Assembly (NCBI RefSeq): GCF_030315745.1
Contig: NZ_JASXSH010000007.1
Location: forward strand, 62,001 to 126,000
Direction of reading: 5' to 3'
Origin: Gordonia heveisoli
GTDB taxonomy: Bacteria; Actinomycetota; Actinomycetes; Mycobacteriales; Mycobacteriaceae
Length of the DNA stretch: 64,000 nucleotides
Shown here: in pieces, positions 38,713 through 49,293 of the stretch
Position numbering within the stretch: the stretch's first letter is position 1
Layout of the letters: every line of letters begins with the position of its first letter
The notes under the pieces: model-generated
What the model was told of the DNA's origin: nothing
Databases searched by the model: none
Seen by the model: the letters and a program-made list of their open reading frames with translations, nothing else
Made by a program: the position numbers and the translations under genes

Positions 38713-40671
38713 TCAGAAGTCGAGGAAGTGGGGTAGCCCTGCCCGGTAGCGGTCGCGGTCGTTGGCCTTGAAGGGTTCGAGCATCGGCAACTCCCACAAT
38801 GGATAGACCGGAGCAGGCTGCGCCGACGACCCGGATGCGGCGATGATCGCGTTGGCCACGCGACGCCCGGATTCGTTGGCGCCCTCCATGGTTGCCAGGT
38901 CGATGTTGGTGCGGACGTGGTCACCGCCGATGAAGAAGTTGGTTAGCGCGGTGTCGGCGGTCGGTCGATGCCGATGACTGCCCGCGGTGTTGACCATCAA
39001 CGGGGTGGCGTTGGCGATCGTCGGCGACCAGGTGATGCCGGGATCGAGTGACCAGGTGACGATGTCCTCGCGGCGCAGCAACCGCCGGCCGCCGGAGTTC
39101 ATCGCGCGGCTCATCTGCGCCCAGACCTCGCGCGCGACTTCCTGTTTCGAACACTGCTTGGCAGTTTTGCCGTAGAGGATGCCCGGCTTCTCCCAGTCGG
39201 AGATGTCGATGGACAGCACGTCGTGCACCTTCCCGTCGCCGTAGGTGCGGGCGAAATTCCCGCCCCACGCGCCTGCCTGATAGAGGCCGGTCAGTGCCCA
39301 CGGTGTACCGAGTGCGGCGATATGGCCCGGTGGCAGATCGGTTTTGCGGTTGAGGAAGTACTGGATTCCGACCATCCAGTCGTCCTGCAGGCGGCGGATT
39401 CCACCGAGGGACGGGTCGGCGCGCAACAGATCCGGGGAGAGGAGCGGGCGCAGCCGGTCGAGGGGCATCGCCGCGACATACCAGTCCGCGGACACCGACT
39501 GACCCGATGCGAGTGTCGCGCCGGTGATCTGACGGCCGGACACCTGGAAGCTGGACACTCCTTCGCCCATCACGAACCGCACGCCGCGCGCGCGCAGATA
39601 GGCCACCCACGGATCGATCCAGGCGTGGTTGGTCGGCGCGTTGAGAATCCGATCGACGCCGCCGGTGACCAGGCCCGCGTCGTAGTGTCCGATCAGGCCG
39701 GTGGCCGAGGTCGCCAGCGCGAGTCCGATCTGCCCGATGGTGCGCGCGGAGGCGGTGTGGGATTTCGCGGCGACCAGCGCGCGGGTGAGGGCGCCGGCCA
39801 GATAGCGTTGATACGCCGGGGATTTGCCCTTCGCCTTCACGAACTGCATCCAGGACTGGTTCTCCCATTGGCCCAGCCTTCGTTCGGTACAGCTGGTCGC
39901 GATGATGAGCTCGCGGTTGACGAAGTAGGCCAACTCCCACGGCGGTACATCGACGACGAACTTCAGCCCGGTCATCAATGCGTTGCGGAGGTTGTCCAGG
40001 GTGACGATGGCGCCGGCATGTTCGACGAATCCCATGATCGACGCGGGTGCGACAGTAGGTGCGTAGCCTGCGTCGTCGAAGGCGACCACCGCAGTCTCCA
40101 CGTTGACGAGGTGGCGGTCCTTGACATTTCCCCCGCCGGACAACGGAATTCGTTGCATCGATTCGGTGACGTGCTGGTAGCAGCCGGGAAAGAAGCGGAA
40201 GCCGTGTTCGCCGGGTAGCGCCTTGCGGCCGCCCCGAGCGGTACCGGGGACGTCGTGGCTGCGCGCCTTCCCGCCGAGGTAGGCGGGTTCGTAGACGGTC
40301 ACCTCGAAGCCGCGTTCGACCAGTTCGTGGGCGGTCGCCAGGCCGGCCATGCCGCCGCCGAAGACCGCGACGTCCCGTCGGCGGCGTGGCGGTGGGGGAA
40401 CTGCCCGCGCACTCGGCACCCCGACACCGGGCAGGGCGACGGCGGAGCCGGCGAGGACGGCGGCGGCCGCTGCTCCGGTCAGCACCGATCGTCGAGCCAC
40501 CCCGTCGCCGGTACTCGGACGGCCGCTCTCGCGCCCTGCCCCGTCTTGATCTGCCCCGTCTTGATCTGCCCCGTCTTGATCTGCCCCGTCGTGATCTGCC
40601 CCGTCTTGATCTGCCCCGTCGTGATCTGCCCGGCTGCGAATGCTGGTGGTGTGACGGCCGTGCTCGGTCAT
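38713..40671 (-). CDS. Tat-exported FAD-dependent amine oxidase/desaturase-type oxidoreductase
   Basis: 652 residues from ATG 40671, with GAGGGGGA four bases upstream. Residues ~15-45 are acidic DGADQ repeats. A twin-arginine signal follows (ARRSVLTGAAAAAVLAGSAVAL, ending near ARA), and the FAD Rossmann motif VAVFGGGMAGLATAHELVERGFEV starts near residue 105. The pattern YLGGKARSHDVPGT and the C-terminal NFFIGGDHVRTNIDLATMEGANESGRRVANAI match phytoene-desaturase, hydroxysqualene-dehydroxylase and amine-oxidase relatives. The substrate is unknown. Tat export implies the FAD is loaded in the cytosol and the enzyme acts outside. A TetR gene follows. Confidence 0.83.
   Translation of the reverse strand: MTEHGRHTTSIRSRADHDGADQDGADHDGADQDGADQDGADQDGAGRESGRPSTGDGVARRSVLTGAAAAAVLAGSAVALPGVGVPSARAVPPPPRRRRDVAVFGGGMAGLATAHELVERGFEVTVYEPAYLGGKARSHDVPGTARGGRKALPGEHGFRFFPGCYQHVTESMQRIPLSGGGNVKDRHLVNVETAVVAFDDAGYAPTVAPASIMGFVEHAGAIVTLDNLRNALMTGLKFVVDVPPWELAYFVNRELIIATSCTERRLGQWENQSWMQFVKAKGKSPAYQRYLAGALTRALVAAKSHTASARTIGQIGLALATSATGLIGHYDAGLVTGGVDRILNAPTNHAWIDPWVAYLRARGVRFVMGEGVSSFQVSGRQITGATLASGQSVSADWYVAAMPLDRLRPLLSPDLLRADPSLGGIRRLQDDWMVGIQYFLNRKTDLPPGHIAALGTPWALTGLYQAGAWGGNFARTYGDGKVHDVLSIDISDWEKPGILYGKTAKQCSKQEVAREVWAQMSRAMNSGGRRLLRREDIVTWSLDPGITWSPTIANATPLMVNTAGSHRHRPTADTALTNFFIGGDHVRTNIDLATMEGANESGRRVANAIIAASGSSAQPAPVYPLWELPMLEPFKANDRDRYRAGLPHFLDF
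40541..40630. repeat. Six 15-bp in-frame tandem repeats (Asp/Gln-rich peptide)
   Basis: Unit CCGTCTTGATCTGCC repeats at 40541, 40556, 40571, 40586, 40601 and 40616; two copies carry T to G at the sixth base. On the minus strand it encodes the Asp-Gly-Ala-Asp-Gln/His run ahead of the Tat signal. Confidence 0.95.
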
Positions 40672-40720
40672 AGTGTCCCCCTCGACTCATCCCAAACCGG
40701 TCAGGTCTGACTCTTATGAC

Positions 40721-40741
40721 TGTGATGTGTACCACGTCACA
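40721..40741. promoter_or_regulatory. Inverted repeat upstream of the FAD oxidoreductase gene
   Basis: TGTGATGTG (40721-40729) and CACGTCACA (40733-40741) are inverted with one mismatch around TAC. The site lies 50 bases upstream of the minus-strand start at 40671 and looks like a TetR-type operator. Confidence 0.6.
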
Positions 40742-40812
40742 ATGGGCCAGGTAGACGAATTCGGCCAAACGTCCCACATGGCCGTCCCACTCGGACATCC
40801 CGGCGGGAGGTG

Positions 40813-42327
40813 TCAGTCGGCCGGTGTCCCAGCGTGGTTCGGGTAGACGGGGTGGTCCGGGTCGACGAGGAACTCGCCGATCCAGGTCGGGCTGACGGAG
40901 CGGATGAGGGCGGTCGCGTCGTCGGGGTCGATGTCCACGGCGGCGTAGCCCTGCGCGCCTGCGGCGGTGGCAACGGTCAGGGTGGTCACGCCCGCGCGGC
41001 GCTGGAACCAGGAGGTGCGTGAGGTCCAGCCGATGATCCCGTCGCGCCCGACGACCTGGCGATGTCGGGCGACGCGCGGCGGCGCGATCACCACCGACCG
41101 GGCGGTGAGCAATCCGCCGAGGTTGCGGTATCGGGGTATGCCGACGAGGCAGAGTGCCACCGCGAGGACCGCGGCTGGCGGCAGCAACCAGGCGGACGCT
41201 CCGGCGATCACCGCGACGATCGCCACCGCGACGATCGCGATACCGGGCCAGGCCGCCCTGGTCAGTCTGCGCCGCAATGCCGCCCGCGGATGACGGGCCA
41301 GCGGCGCGGTCAGCTCGGCGCCCTCGCCGGCGACGGTGTTGCCCACCCGCAGCGCCTCGGCGCGCGGCGCGGGTGGCAGCAGCATCGGATGTTTGTGCGA
41401 TCCGGTGGCGATGGCGTGCAGCCGGGCGCCGCGCACCGGCCGCATGAGCAGCGGCTCGTGCAGGTGCACGCCGCGAATACGCGCCTCGTCGAAGCTGACC
41501 GCGTTGGTGGTCAGCAATCCGCGTTCGGTGCGCAGCGTGCCGTCGCCGTGGCGGCTGAGGGTGAAACCCCAATAGCTGAACACATATCCGGCCACCGACA
41601 GGGTGGTGCCGATGGCCAGGACGACGAGTAGCGCGATCGCGGCCACCAGTCCGACGGGAACCTCGCGCGCCGAGTCGGCGACTTGTTCGGCGCCGCCCAC
41701 GCCACGGTCGAACACTCCTGCCTCGTTGGCACTCTGGGTGGCGAGCCCGATCGCGGCGGCGGCGGTCGCGAAGCCGGCCGCCGAGAAGGGTGCGAAACGC
41801 AACCAGGAGGTGTCGAAGCGCGAGATGAGTACCGGCGGTGGCGGTGTGGGCCGATACTCCGACGGGGTGCCCGGGTATGAGGGGCGCGGGCCTGCCGCCG
41901 CGCCGGCGGCCATCAGCTCACCGTGCAGTACCCGGGCCTCGGCGGTGGGGACGGCGGCGAGTTCGACCGTCGACCCCTTGTCGCCGCCGGTGCCGATCGT
42001 GACCTTCTGCAGCCGCAGGATCCGGTGCACTGGGGAGGCGGTCAGGTCGACGCCGCGAATGCGGTCGCGCCGGGCCGTCGCGACCTTCCGGGTGAGCAGG
42101 CCGCTGCGGACCCGCACATGCTCGTCGGTGACCTGGTAGCGGGTGGTCAGCCAGGGCACCACCGTGACCATCGGCACGATGACGACGGTGGCGACGAGGC
42201 TGAACAACGGTGCACCCTGACCGGCGAAGACCAGCGCGATCAGCACCGGGACGAGCTGGGGGAGTTGCTCGACCGGTTTTACCGCCATCATCCACGGCGA
42301 CAGCCGCCGCCACTCGTCAGGTCGCAT
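40813..42327 (-). CDS. Large PH-domain (YdbT-like) membrane protein
   Basis: 504 residues from ATG 42327, overlapping the previous stop by 11 bases. It has repeated membrane pairs (LVPVLIALVFAG, LVATVVIVPMVTVVPWL; VGLVAAIALLVVLAIGTTLSVAGYVFSYW; WPGIAIVAVAIVAVIAG, WLLPPAAVLAVALCLVG). Each is followed by a bacterial PH domain (YQVTDEHVRVRSGLLTRKVATARRDRIRGVDL; GTLRTERGLLTTNAVSFDEARIRGVHL; TARSVVIAPPRVARHRQVVGRDGIIGW). The YdbS/YdbT pair in Bacillus has been linked to envelope resistance. Here it forms a two-gene unit with the smaller PH protein. Confidence 0.87.
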   Translation of the reverse strand: MRPDEWRRLSPWMMAVKPVEQLPQLVPVLIALVFAGQGAPLFSLVATVVIVPMVTVVPWLTTRYQVTDEHVRVRSGLLTRKVATARRDRIRGVDLTASPVHRILRLQKVTIGTGGDKGSTVELAAVPTAEARVLHGELMAAGAAAGPRPSYPGTPSEYRPTPPPPVLISRFDTSWLRFAPFSAAGFATAAAAIGLATQSANEAGVFDRGVGGAEQVADSAREVPVGLVAAIALLVVLAIGTTLSVAGYVFSYWGFTLSRHGDGTLRTERGLLTTNAVSFDEARIRGVHLHEPLLMRPVRGARLHAIATGSHKHPMLLPPAPRAEALRVGNTVAGEGAELTAPLARHPRAALRRRLTRAAWPGIAIVAVAIVAVIAGASAWLLPPAAVLAVALCLVGIPRYRNLGGLLTARSVVIAPPRVARHRQVVGRDGIIGWTSRTSWFQRRAGVTTLTVATAAGAQGYAAVDIDPDDATALIRSVSPTWIGEFLVDPDHPVYPNHAGTPAD

Positions 42328-42805
42328 CGCCGGTATGTGCCTGGGTGCGCGCGGTGAGGTCGGCGGCGGCGCGCCGGGCCACCTCGGCGTCGAGTCCGAC
42401 GATCCGGACGGTGCCCGCCGAGGATGCGGTCGTGACGGTCAGCGTGGCGAGTCCGAGTAGCTGATCGAGCGGTACGGCCTCGGTGTCGACGATCTGGATA
42501 CGCGCGATCGGGATGATCACCCGGTGCCGGGTGAACCATCCCGATTGTGTGTACACGGCCTCCTCGCCGACCTCCCACCGGTGAAAACGGTAGCGCCACT
42601 GCGGGACCACACCCGCGCCGAGGGCGCAGGCCGCCGCGGCGAGCAGCGCGACGGCGACCATCGGCCAGCGGAGGTCCGCGAGGACAGCGGCGATCACGAT
42701 CGCGGCGACGACGATCGGGATCCCGACCACCAGGGGAGGGATGCGCCACAGTGTCCGCGCGCGCGAGTCGACCAGATGCGCGGGTTCGCGCAGCGTCATC
42801 ACCAT
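42317..42805 (-). CDS. Small PH-domain (YdbS-like) membrane protein
   Basis: 162 residues from ATG 42805, with GAGAGGA upstream. A third in-frame ATG at 42799 is possible. Two membrane helices (LVVGIPIVVAAIVIAAVLA; MVAVALLAAAACALGAGVV) lead to a PH domain (WEVGEEAVYTQSGWFTRHRVIIPIARIQIVDTEAVPLDQLLGLATLTVTTAS). It partners the larger PH protein through an 11-base overlap. The function is unproven. Confidence 0.88.
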   Translation of the reverse strand: MVMTLREPAHLVDSRARTLWRIPPLVVGIPIVVAAIVIAAVLADLRWPMVAVALLAAAACALGAGVVPQWRYRFHRWEVGEEAVYTQSGWFTRHRVIIPIARIQIVDTEAVPLDQLLGLATLTVTTASSAGTVRIVGLDAEVARRAAADLTARTQAHTGDAT

Positions 42806-42830
42806 GGTGTCCTCTCCCTTGCCAGGACTC

Positions 42831-44609
<1,779 letters not shown>

Positions 44610-44656
44610 GGTTCCTCCTGGTGGTCGGACTGGGTAAGGGTTCGGGATGACCGGGG

Positions 44657-45577
44657 TCAGACCACCGCGGTCGGATGATCGGGTGCGACGTCACCCCAGG
44701 TGAAGTCGCCGTGATCGCTGCCCAGTCCACCGGCGACGATGCCCGCGACCGCACAGCCGATGCGGGCCGACTCCAGGAGGGACCGGTCATGTCCGCGGGC
44801 GACCAGGAAACCGGCGGAGAAGGCATCCCCGCAGCCGCTGGTGTCGACGACGTCTACCGCGGTTGCCTGCGCGTGTTCGGCGTCGTCGGCGGTGACGACG
44901 TGGGCGCCGTCGCCACCGTCGGTGACGGCGACACAGCCGACACCGAGGTCGATGAGGCTGCGGCACGCGGAGATCAGATCGGGCTGCGCGGTCAGCCCGT
45001 ACACCTGGGCGGCGTTGGGCAGCAGGTAGTCCAGATGCTCGAGGATCGGGCTCAGCCAGGCGAGGACGCCGGGATCGCCGTCGGCGAGCAGGTCGGCGGA
45101 GATGGTGGTCCCCGTTGCCCGGATGTCGTCGAGGAGCGGCGCGAGTTCGGGCGGATTCAGCAGTTCCGGGGCACCGAGGTGGACGTGGTCGGCGCCGGTG
45201 AACAACTCCAGTGGGGCGTCCGGCAGCGGGTAGGCGAGGTTCGCTCCGGGCATGTGCAGCGCAGGCCGGTCGCCGTTGGACCGGATCGGCAGCACACTCA
45301 TCGAGGTGGCCGCCTCGACCCGCCGCAGATGGTCGGTGACCACGCCGAACCGATTCAGCGCCGTGGTCAGCACGGTGCCGGCGTCATCGTCGCCGATCGC
45401 GCCGACGGTGAACACCTCGGCTCCGAGTTTGGCCATCGTGATCGCCGTGCCACCGGCCGGTCCGGCCGCCGACATCCGCATCTGCCCGACGAGGGCCGCG
45501 CCCTGGCCGTCGGGGATCGTGTCCACGGGGTGGGCGAGCACGTCGAGGACATGCGCGCCGAAGGTCACCAGTCTCAT
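44657..45577 (-). CDS. PfkB-family carbohydrate kinase
   Basis: 306 residues. N-terminal Gly motif AGPAGGTAITMAKLGAEVFTVGAIGDDDAG, central HMPGANLAYPL and C-terminal signature DVVDTSGCGDAFSAGFLVARG with the catalytic Asp. It phosphorylates a sugar or sugar-like alcohol with ATP. The start ATG 45577 overlaps the stop of the class II aldolase gene by 4 bases, so the two enzymes are made together and probably act in one pathway (kinase then aldolase). The substrate is not identified. Confidence 0.88.
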   Translation of the reverse strand: MRLVTFGAHVLDVLAHPVDTIPDGQGAALVGQMRMSAAGPAGGTAITMAKLGAEVFTVGAIGDDDAGTVLTTALNRFGVVTDHLRRVEAATSMSVLPIRSNGDRPALHMPGANLAYPLPDAPLELFTGADHVHLGAPELLNPPELAPLLDDIRATGTTISADLLADGDPGVLAWLSPILEHLDYLLPNAAQVYGLTAQPDLISACRSLIDLGVGCVAVTDGGDGAHVVTADDAEHAQATAVDVVDTSGCGDAFSAGFLVARGHDRSLLESARIGCAVAGIVAGGLGSDHGDFTWGDVAPDHPTAVV

Positions 45578-46242
45578 AGGTCGCTCCCGGCTGGGGTTGT
45601 CGATTCGGGGCCGAACGGGGTGTAGTGGCGGGCGAGCGCAGTCTGCACGACCTCGGTGAGCGCAGTGGCGTCGAGGGTGGCGCCGCCCGGTGCGGCCAGG
45701 TGAATGCGGGCCAGCCAGTCGACGAGTTCGAGATGGGCGCAGGCGATGTCGAGGGTATCGCCGTAGGCCACCGACCCGTGATTGCGCATCAGGGCAGCGG
45801 TCCGGTCGCGGAGTGCGTCGCGGACCGCGTCACGCAGTTCGTCGCTGCCGAAGACGGCGTACGGGGCGACCCGGATTGCACCGCCGAGCATCGCCGCGGT
45901 GTAGTGGACCGCGGGGAGTTCGTCGGCCGTGTTGGCCACCGCGATCGACGCGACCGGGTGGGCGTGAGCGACTGCCCGGGCGGGGGTGGTGCGGTAGATG
46001 TCGAGGTGGATACGCAGTTCAGAGGTCGGACGATACGGGGTCGGCTCGGCGACGCGGCCGTCGAGATCGACGACGACCATCTGTTCGGCGGTCACCGTCT
46101 CCAGTGCGCAGCCCGACGGTGTCAGGATCACCAGATCGTCGGCGCGGACCGACAGATTGCCGCCGCTGCCGTGGGTCAGGCCACCGGCGGCGAGGCGGGC
46201 GGCCGCCTTGGCCAGCGCGGTCCGTTGCTCTGCAAAACGCAC
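45574..46242 (-). CDS. Class II aldolase/adducin-family aldolase
   Basis: 222 residues. The zinc-binding and active-site pattern fits L-fuculose-phosphate-type aldolases: GGLTHGSGGNLSVRADD, LTPSGCALETV, PTSELRIHLDIYRTTPARAVAHAHPVASIAVA (HAHP is a zinc pair) and ALMRNHGSVAYGDTLDIACAHLELVDWLA (a further His). It would split a sugar phosphate to DHAP plus an aldehyde, or decarboxylate or epimerise related substrates. Coupled to the downstream kinase. No isomerase is in view. Confidence 0.88.
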   Translation of the reverse strand: MRFAEQRTALAKAAARLAAGGLTHGSGGNLSVRADDLVILTPSGCALETVTAEQMVVVDLDGRVAEPTPYRPTSELRIHLDIYRTTPARAVAHAHPVASIAVANTADELPAVHYTAAMLGGAIRVAPYAVFGSDELRDAVRDALRDRTAALMRNHGSVAYGDTLDIACAHLELVDWLARIHLAAPGGATLDATALTEVVQTALARHYTPFGPESTTPAGSDL

Positions 46243-46272
46243 CTGGTCGACGCTACCTGGTTGAGCCGCGAG

Positions 46273-47472
46273 TCAGGCGAGAGCGCGGTAGACCGCGGAC
46301 TCGTAGTCGGTGTAATGGGCGAAGGCGCCGGGATCACCGAAGGGGAATACCTGCGTCGCCCAGAATCCGCCGATCCCGTTGCGCCGGTCGATCCAGAAGT
46401 ACAGGTTGGCCAGCCCCGCCCAGCCGAGCGAACCGGCGGGCCGTCCGGTGGGGGCGTCGGCCTCATTGATCATGAACGACAACCCCCACGACTTGGGGAT
46501 GCCGGGAAACATCTCGATGTCATGGGAGACGGCGGGAATGACGCCGGGCAGCTTGGTGACGCGCAGATCGCCGATCTGGTTGGTGGCCGCGTTCGCGACG
46601 GTCTGCGGCGACAGGATCTGGATGCCCGAATCCGAAGTTCCGTCGCGCAGCCACATCCGGATGAATTTCAGATAGTCGCCGACCGTCGAGTACAAACCCT
46701 GTCCGCCCATGTCGATCTCGGGTTCGGCGGGTTGCGCCCAGCCGGGCAGTTCGACGAGCTCGCCGTCGCGGCGGGTGTGCATCATCGCGCGGCGCACACC
46801 CATGTCCCCGGTGAGGGTGAAACCGGTGTCGGACATACCGAGCGGGGCGAGCAGGCGTTCGGTCATGGTCGCCGACAGGCACTGTCCGGTGACCCCTTCG
46901 ATGACCAGACCCACCCAGTCCAGGTTGGCGCCGTACTCCCAGCGGGTGCCGGGATCGAAGAGCAGCGGGGTCCGCAGCGCGGCCATCGTCGCGCGATCCA
47001 CCGGCGGCACGCCGACCGCCTTCGCGTATCGACGATAGGTGGCGTTGAAGAATGCGTAGCCGAAACCTGCGGTATGCGTGAGCAATTGGCGGGTGGTCGG
47101 CGGGGACGCCGGCGGTCGGAGGCGGGGGGCGCCGTCGTCGTCGAAGCCGGTGATGACCTGTACATCGCCCAGGGTGGGGGCGTAGTCGCGGGCCGGGGCG
47201 TCGAGGTCGAGGTGTCCCTGTTCGGCGAGTTGCAGTGCGACGGTGGCGGTGAGCGCCTTCGTCGTGGAGAAGATCCCGAAGACGGCGTCGGTGCCGATGG
47301 GGGTATCGGCGCCGATCGCGTTGCGGCCCGCCGCGCCGAGATGGATGGTCGAGGCGGCGGTGGTGATGCCGGCGACGACGCCCGGTACCCGGTCGGTGCC
47401 GGTGACTGCGGCGTCCAACGCCGACTGGGCGGCCTCGGCGATTCGGTCGGGGTGAATGATCTTGGGGGACAT
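46273..47472 (-). CDS. Serine hydrolase of the beta-lactamase/EstB family
   Basis: 399 residues. The SxxK nucleophile motif STTK (in FGIFSTTKALTATVALQLAEQG) and the YxN motif in RWEYGANLDWVG are present, with GLANLYFWIDRRNGIGGFWATQVFPFG near the end. This pattern suits class C-like esterases and D-aminopeptidase-like enzymes, not necessarily beta-lactam hydrolysis. No signal peptide is visible, so it is probably cytoplasmic. It follows the aminotransferase gene on the same strand. The substrate is unknown. Confidence 0.88.
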   Translation of the reverse strand: MSPKIIHPDRIAEAAQSALDAAVTGTDRVPGVVAGITTAASTIHLGAAGRNAIGADTPIGTDAVFGIFSTTKALTATVALQLAEQGHLDLDAPARDYAPTLGDVQVITGFDDDGAPRLRPPASPPTTRQLLTHTAGFGYAFFNATYRRYAKAVGVPPVDRATMAALRTPLLFDPGTRWEYGANLDWVGLVIEGVTGQCLSATMTERLLAPLGMSDTGFTLTGDMGVRRAMMHTRRDGELVELPGWAQPAEPEIDMGGQGLYSTVGDYLKFIRMWLRDGTSDSGIQILSPQTVANAATNQIGDLRVTKLPGVIPAVSHDIEMFPGIPKSWGLSFMINEADAPTGRPAGSLGWAGLANLYFWIDRRNGIGGFWATQVFPFGDPGAFAHYTDYESAVYRALA

Positions 47473-47489
47473 CTGATTTCCTCTCGCCG

Positions 47490-47540
47490 GTCGGCGTTTG
47501 GGTGTCGGCGTTTGGGTGGTCGGCGTCTATCCGGTCGGCG
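47490..47540. repeat. 14-bp tandem repeats between aminotransferase and hydrolase genes
   Basis: GTCGGCGTTTGGGT is duplicated perfectly (47490-47503, 47504-47517). Two diverged GTCGGCGTC copies follow, up to the aminotransferase stop codon. Confidence 0.88.
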
Positions 47541-48728
47541 TCAGCGGGTGCTCGCGACGAAGGTGCCCAGCCGGTCGATCGCCTCGGTGAGCTCGGCGGT
47601 CGATGCGGCATAGGACAGTCGCACATACCGGTCGGCGCCGTGGACGCCGAAATCCTTCCCGGGTGTCAGCGCGACATGTGCCTCCTGCAGCGCGCGGTCG
47701 CAGAATTCGGCCGACGTCAGGCCGGTCGAGGACACGTCGAGATAGACGTAGAAGGCGCCGTCGGGGACCACCGGGACGTCGAGTCCGATACTCGCCAGGC
47801 CCTCGACGACGAGTTCGCGACGGTTGGCGAATTCGATCCGGCGCTGTTCGGTCACGGCGAGCGACTCCGGGGTGAAGCAACTCAATGCGGCCAGTTGTGC
47901 CGGTGTCGACGGGCAGACGTAGTAGTTCTGGGCGAGTCGTTCGAGGACGTCGACCAGGTCGGGTGGCACGATACACCAGCCGAGCCGCCACCCGGTGAGT
48001 CCGAAGTATTTCGAAAAGCTGTTGATGACAACGGCATTCGATGCTCCTGGACCGGGATCTGCGAGCACGCTGCGGGGTGGATGCCCGTCCGGGCCGGGAT
48101 CGGACAGGCCGAGATAGATCTCGTCGACGATCGCCCAGCCGTCGCGTTCGGCGACGAGATCACACATGGCGACCAGGTCGTCGTAGGGCATCGAGGTGCC
48201 GGTCGGGTTGGAGGGGGTGGCCACGACGACGCCGCGGGTGGTTGCGGTCCAGTGGTCGGCGACCGCGCGCGGAGTCAGCTGGAACCGGGTGTCGGCGGTT
48301 GTGGGGACCAGGGTCACCTGCGCGCCGAAACTCTCCGCGAACTGGCGATTGCACGGATAGGAGGGGTCGCCGATGATCACGCCGTCACCGGGATCGACGA
48401 GCGCCGCACAGGCCAGCAGCAGGGCGGCCGACGCGCCTGAGGTCACCGCGATCCGGTCCGGTGTCACCTGCGCGCGGAAATGATGCTGATAGAAGTCGGC
48501 GATCGCAGCGCGCAGTTCCGGTAGACCCAGCGCACCGGTGTAGGCGAGCGGACGTCCGTCGGTGAGTTCGCGCGCGGCGTCGAGGAATGCGGGTGGTGCC
48601 CCGAAGTCGGGTTCGCCGATGTTCAGCGTGATCACGTGATGCCCCTGCCGCTGCAGCGCGGCAGCCTTCTTCGCGAACTCCATGGCGTAGAAGGGGGCGA
48701 CGCGTTCGGCCCGTCGGGAGATCCTCAT
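47541..48728 (-). CDS. PLP-dependent class I/II aminotransferase (AspB-like)
   Basis: 395 residues from ATG 48728. The PLP lysine is in SFSKYFGLTGWRLGW. The phosphate and pyridine contacts NIGEPDFGAPP, YTGALGLPELRAAIADFY, TPSNPTGTSMPYDDL and DEIYLGLSD are all present, with the C-terminal Arg in YVRLSYAAS. It transfers amino groups between amino acids and 2-oxo acids. The aspartate/alanine class is likely, but the specificity is not readable. Confidence 0.92.
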   Translation of the reverse strand: MRISRRAERVAPFYAMEFAKKAAALQRQGHHVITLNIGEPDFGAPPAFLDAARELTDGRPLAYTGALGLPELRAAIADFYQHHFRAQVTPDRIAVTSGASAALLLACAALVDPGDGVIIGDPSYPCNRQFAESFGAQVTLVPTTADTRFQLTPRAVADHWTATTRGVVVATPSNPTGTSMPYDDLVAMCDLVAERDGWAIVDEIYLGLSDPGPDGHPPRSVLADPGPGASNAVVINSFSKYFGLTGWRLGWCIVPPDLVDVLERLAQNYYVCPSTPAQLAALSCFTPESLAVTEQRRIEFANRRELVVEGLASIGLDVPVVPDGAFYVYLDVSSTGLTSAEFCDRALQEAHVALTPGKDFGVHGADRYVRLSYAASTAELTEAIDRLGTFVASTR

Positions 48729-48816
48729 GAATCCATCTTCTCCCGTTGCGTCCTGCGCGGCCGGTGGCGGGGTGGATCGTGCCGAAAGTGGGGGACGGGT
48801 TGTTCATCCCCGGGTT

Positions 48817-49293
48817 TCAGGCGGGCCGGAACCAGGCTTCGGGTTCGGCGCGCAGGGCCTTGGCGATGCGCAGCCGTGAGGTGTCGGCGAGGTCGGCCGG
48901 AAGGGCATCCGGGCTGAACCAGCCGACGGCGGTGTTCTCGTCGTCGGCGACGATCGCCTGGCCGTCGAGATGCCGGGCGAGGAAGCAGACGTCGAGGTAT
49001 TGAGTCTGGTCGCCGTTCGGGTAGACGATCGGTCCGGTGACGTCGACGCTGGTCAGGCGGATGATCTCGGCGTGGATACCGGTTTCCTCGGCGATCTCGC
49101 GCAGTGCGGCGGGTGCGGGTTCCTCGCCGGGTTCGAGGATGCCGGACACCACGGCCCACTGTCCGGTGTCGGCCCGACGGGTCAGCAGGATCTCGTCGTC
49201 GGCGTTGGTGACGACGGCGCTGACCCCGGACAGCCAGAGCGGTGCGTGGCCGATGTGGGCGCGCAGATCACGGATGAATTCGGGAATCGGCAT
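48817..49293 (-). CDS. NUDIX hydrolase (second)
   Basis: 158 residues from ATG 49293, with AGGA upstream; the frame further upstream to 49329 is not convincing. The Nudix box GILEPGEEPAPAALREIAEETGI is complete. N-terminal GVSAVVTNADDEILLTRRADTGQWAVVSG and YPNGDQTQYLDVCFLARHLDGQ suit hydrolases of ADP-ribose or NUDIX 8-oxo-type substrates, without proof. Stands alone. Confidence 0.9.
   Translation of the reverse strand: MPIPEFIRDLRAHIGHAPLWLSGVSAVVTNADDEILLTRRADTGQWAVVSGILEPGEEPAPAALREIAEETGIHAEIIRLTSVDVTGPIVYPNGDQTQYLDVCFLARHLDGQAIVADDENTAVGWFSPDALPADLADTSRLRIAKALRAEPEAWFRPA

Noticed and set aside
40541-40630. Possible CRISPR array
   Set aside because: Head-to-tail 15-bp units with no spacers, in frame inside a gene. 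It is a minisatellite.
40721-40741. CRP/cAMP-type binding site
   Set aside because: TGTGA and TCACA are present but 11 bases apart; the classical site needs 6.
38921-41572. 883-codon minus-strand frame across the FAD oxidoreductase
   Set aside because: Arg-rich shadow reading of two real genes in another frame.
46273-47472. Antibiotic-resistance beta-lactamase
   Set aside because: SxxK and YxN are present but there is no signal peptide, and overall features resemble EstB-type esterases.
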